A stretch of DNA of 14,273 nucleotides from NCBI GenBank assembly GCA_900545935.1, contig URAP01000041.1:1-14273 (forward strand), read 5' to 3'. A program made the translations under genes and the position numbers. Positions 14,266 to 14,273 of the stretch are shown one piece after another. The stretch is from an uncultured Eubacteriales bacterium (GTDB lineage: Bacteria; Bacillota; Clostridia; Oscillospirales; CAG-272). The notes beneath the pieces are model-generated. The model was not told where the DNA came from. It searched no databases and was given only the letters and a program-made list of their open reading frames with translations. Each line of letters starts with the position of its first letter. The stretch's first letter is position 1.

Positions 14266-14273
14266 GCGCAGAC

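Noticed and set aside
14212..14273. Start of a CRISPR array
   Set aside because: The 17-bp repeat is too short, there are only two copies, no cas genes are near, and the spacer-like gap is 20 bases.

Overview
The window looks like a chromosomal segment of an anaerobic, gut-type Clostridium-class Bacillota, probably near Ruminococcaceae/Oscillospiraceae. This is inferred from the fused FeoA-FeoB iron transporter, the consensus sigma-A promoters, the purine-rich Shine-Dalgarno sites, the 'GCCTCCCC...GGAGGGG' extragenic palindromes and the protein sequence style. All recognisable genes lie on the + strand. No rRNA, tRNA, CRISPR array, transposase or phage gene was seen. The layout is ordinary metabolism and transport, with one striking protein at the right end.

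Left part (1-5643): the tail of an unrecognised gene ends at 78 and is closed by a strong terminator. A good promoter then drives a FeoA-FeoB fusion (234-2585) for ferrous iron uptake. After an intergenic stem-loop comes a compact metal-efflux operon. A perfect consensus promoter (TTGACA-N17-TATAAT) is overlaid just downstream by a SmtB/ArsR-type operator. It drives a 72-residue metallochaperone-like HMA protein, a P1B-type Zn/Cd ATPase without its own HMA domain, and an ArsR/SmtB-family sensor with a complete alpha5 zinc motif. A terminator closes the operon. The likely circuit is autoregulated zinc/cadmium export.

Middle (5644-6319): about 680 bases without a gene, largely filled by a 344-bp element of nested palindromes with about 24-bp terminal inverted repeats (MITE-like). 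A second, partial relative and a stem-loop leader follow. Next come an amino-acid ABC transporter permease and its ATPase, overlapping by 17 bases, with no substrate-binding protein in view.

Right part (7877-14273): argF (ornithine carbamoyltransferase), carA and carB supply and use carbamoyl phosphate for arginine and pyrimidines. The carB reading frame does not stop at the end of the carbamoyl phosphate synthetase. It runs straight into a complete diaminopimelate-epimerase (DapF) fold, giving a 1337-residue CarB-DapF fusion. In that module the first catalytic cysteine position is Ala, the substrate-binding Asn is Asp, and a conserved Asp is Phe, while the second catalytic cysteine and most other substrate contacts are kept. 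The CarB allosteric domain is also divergent. This fused, possibly re-purposed epimerase is the most interesting item here. The window ends in two exact 17-bp direct repeats.
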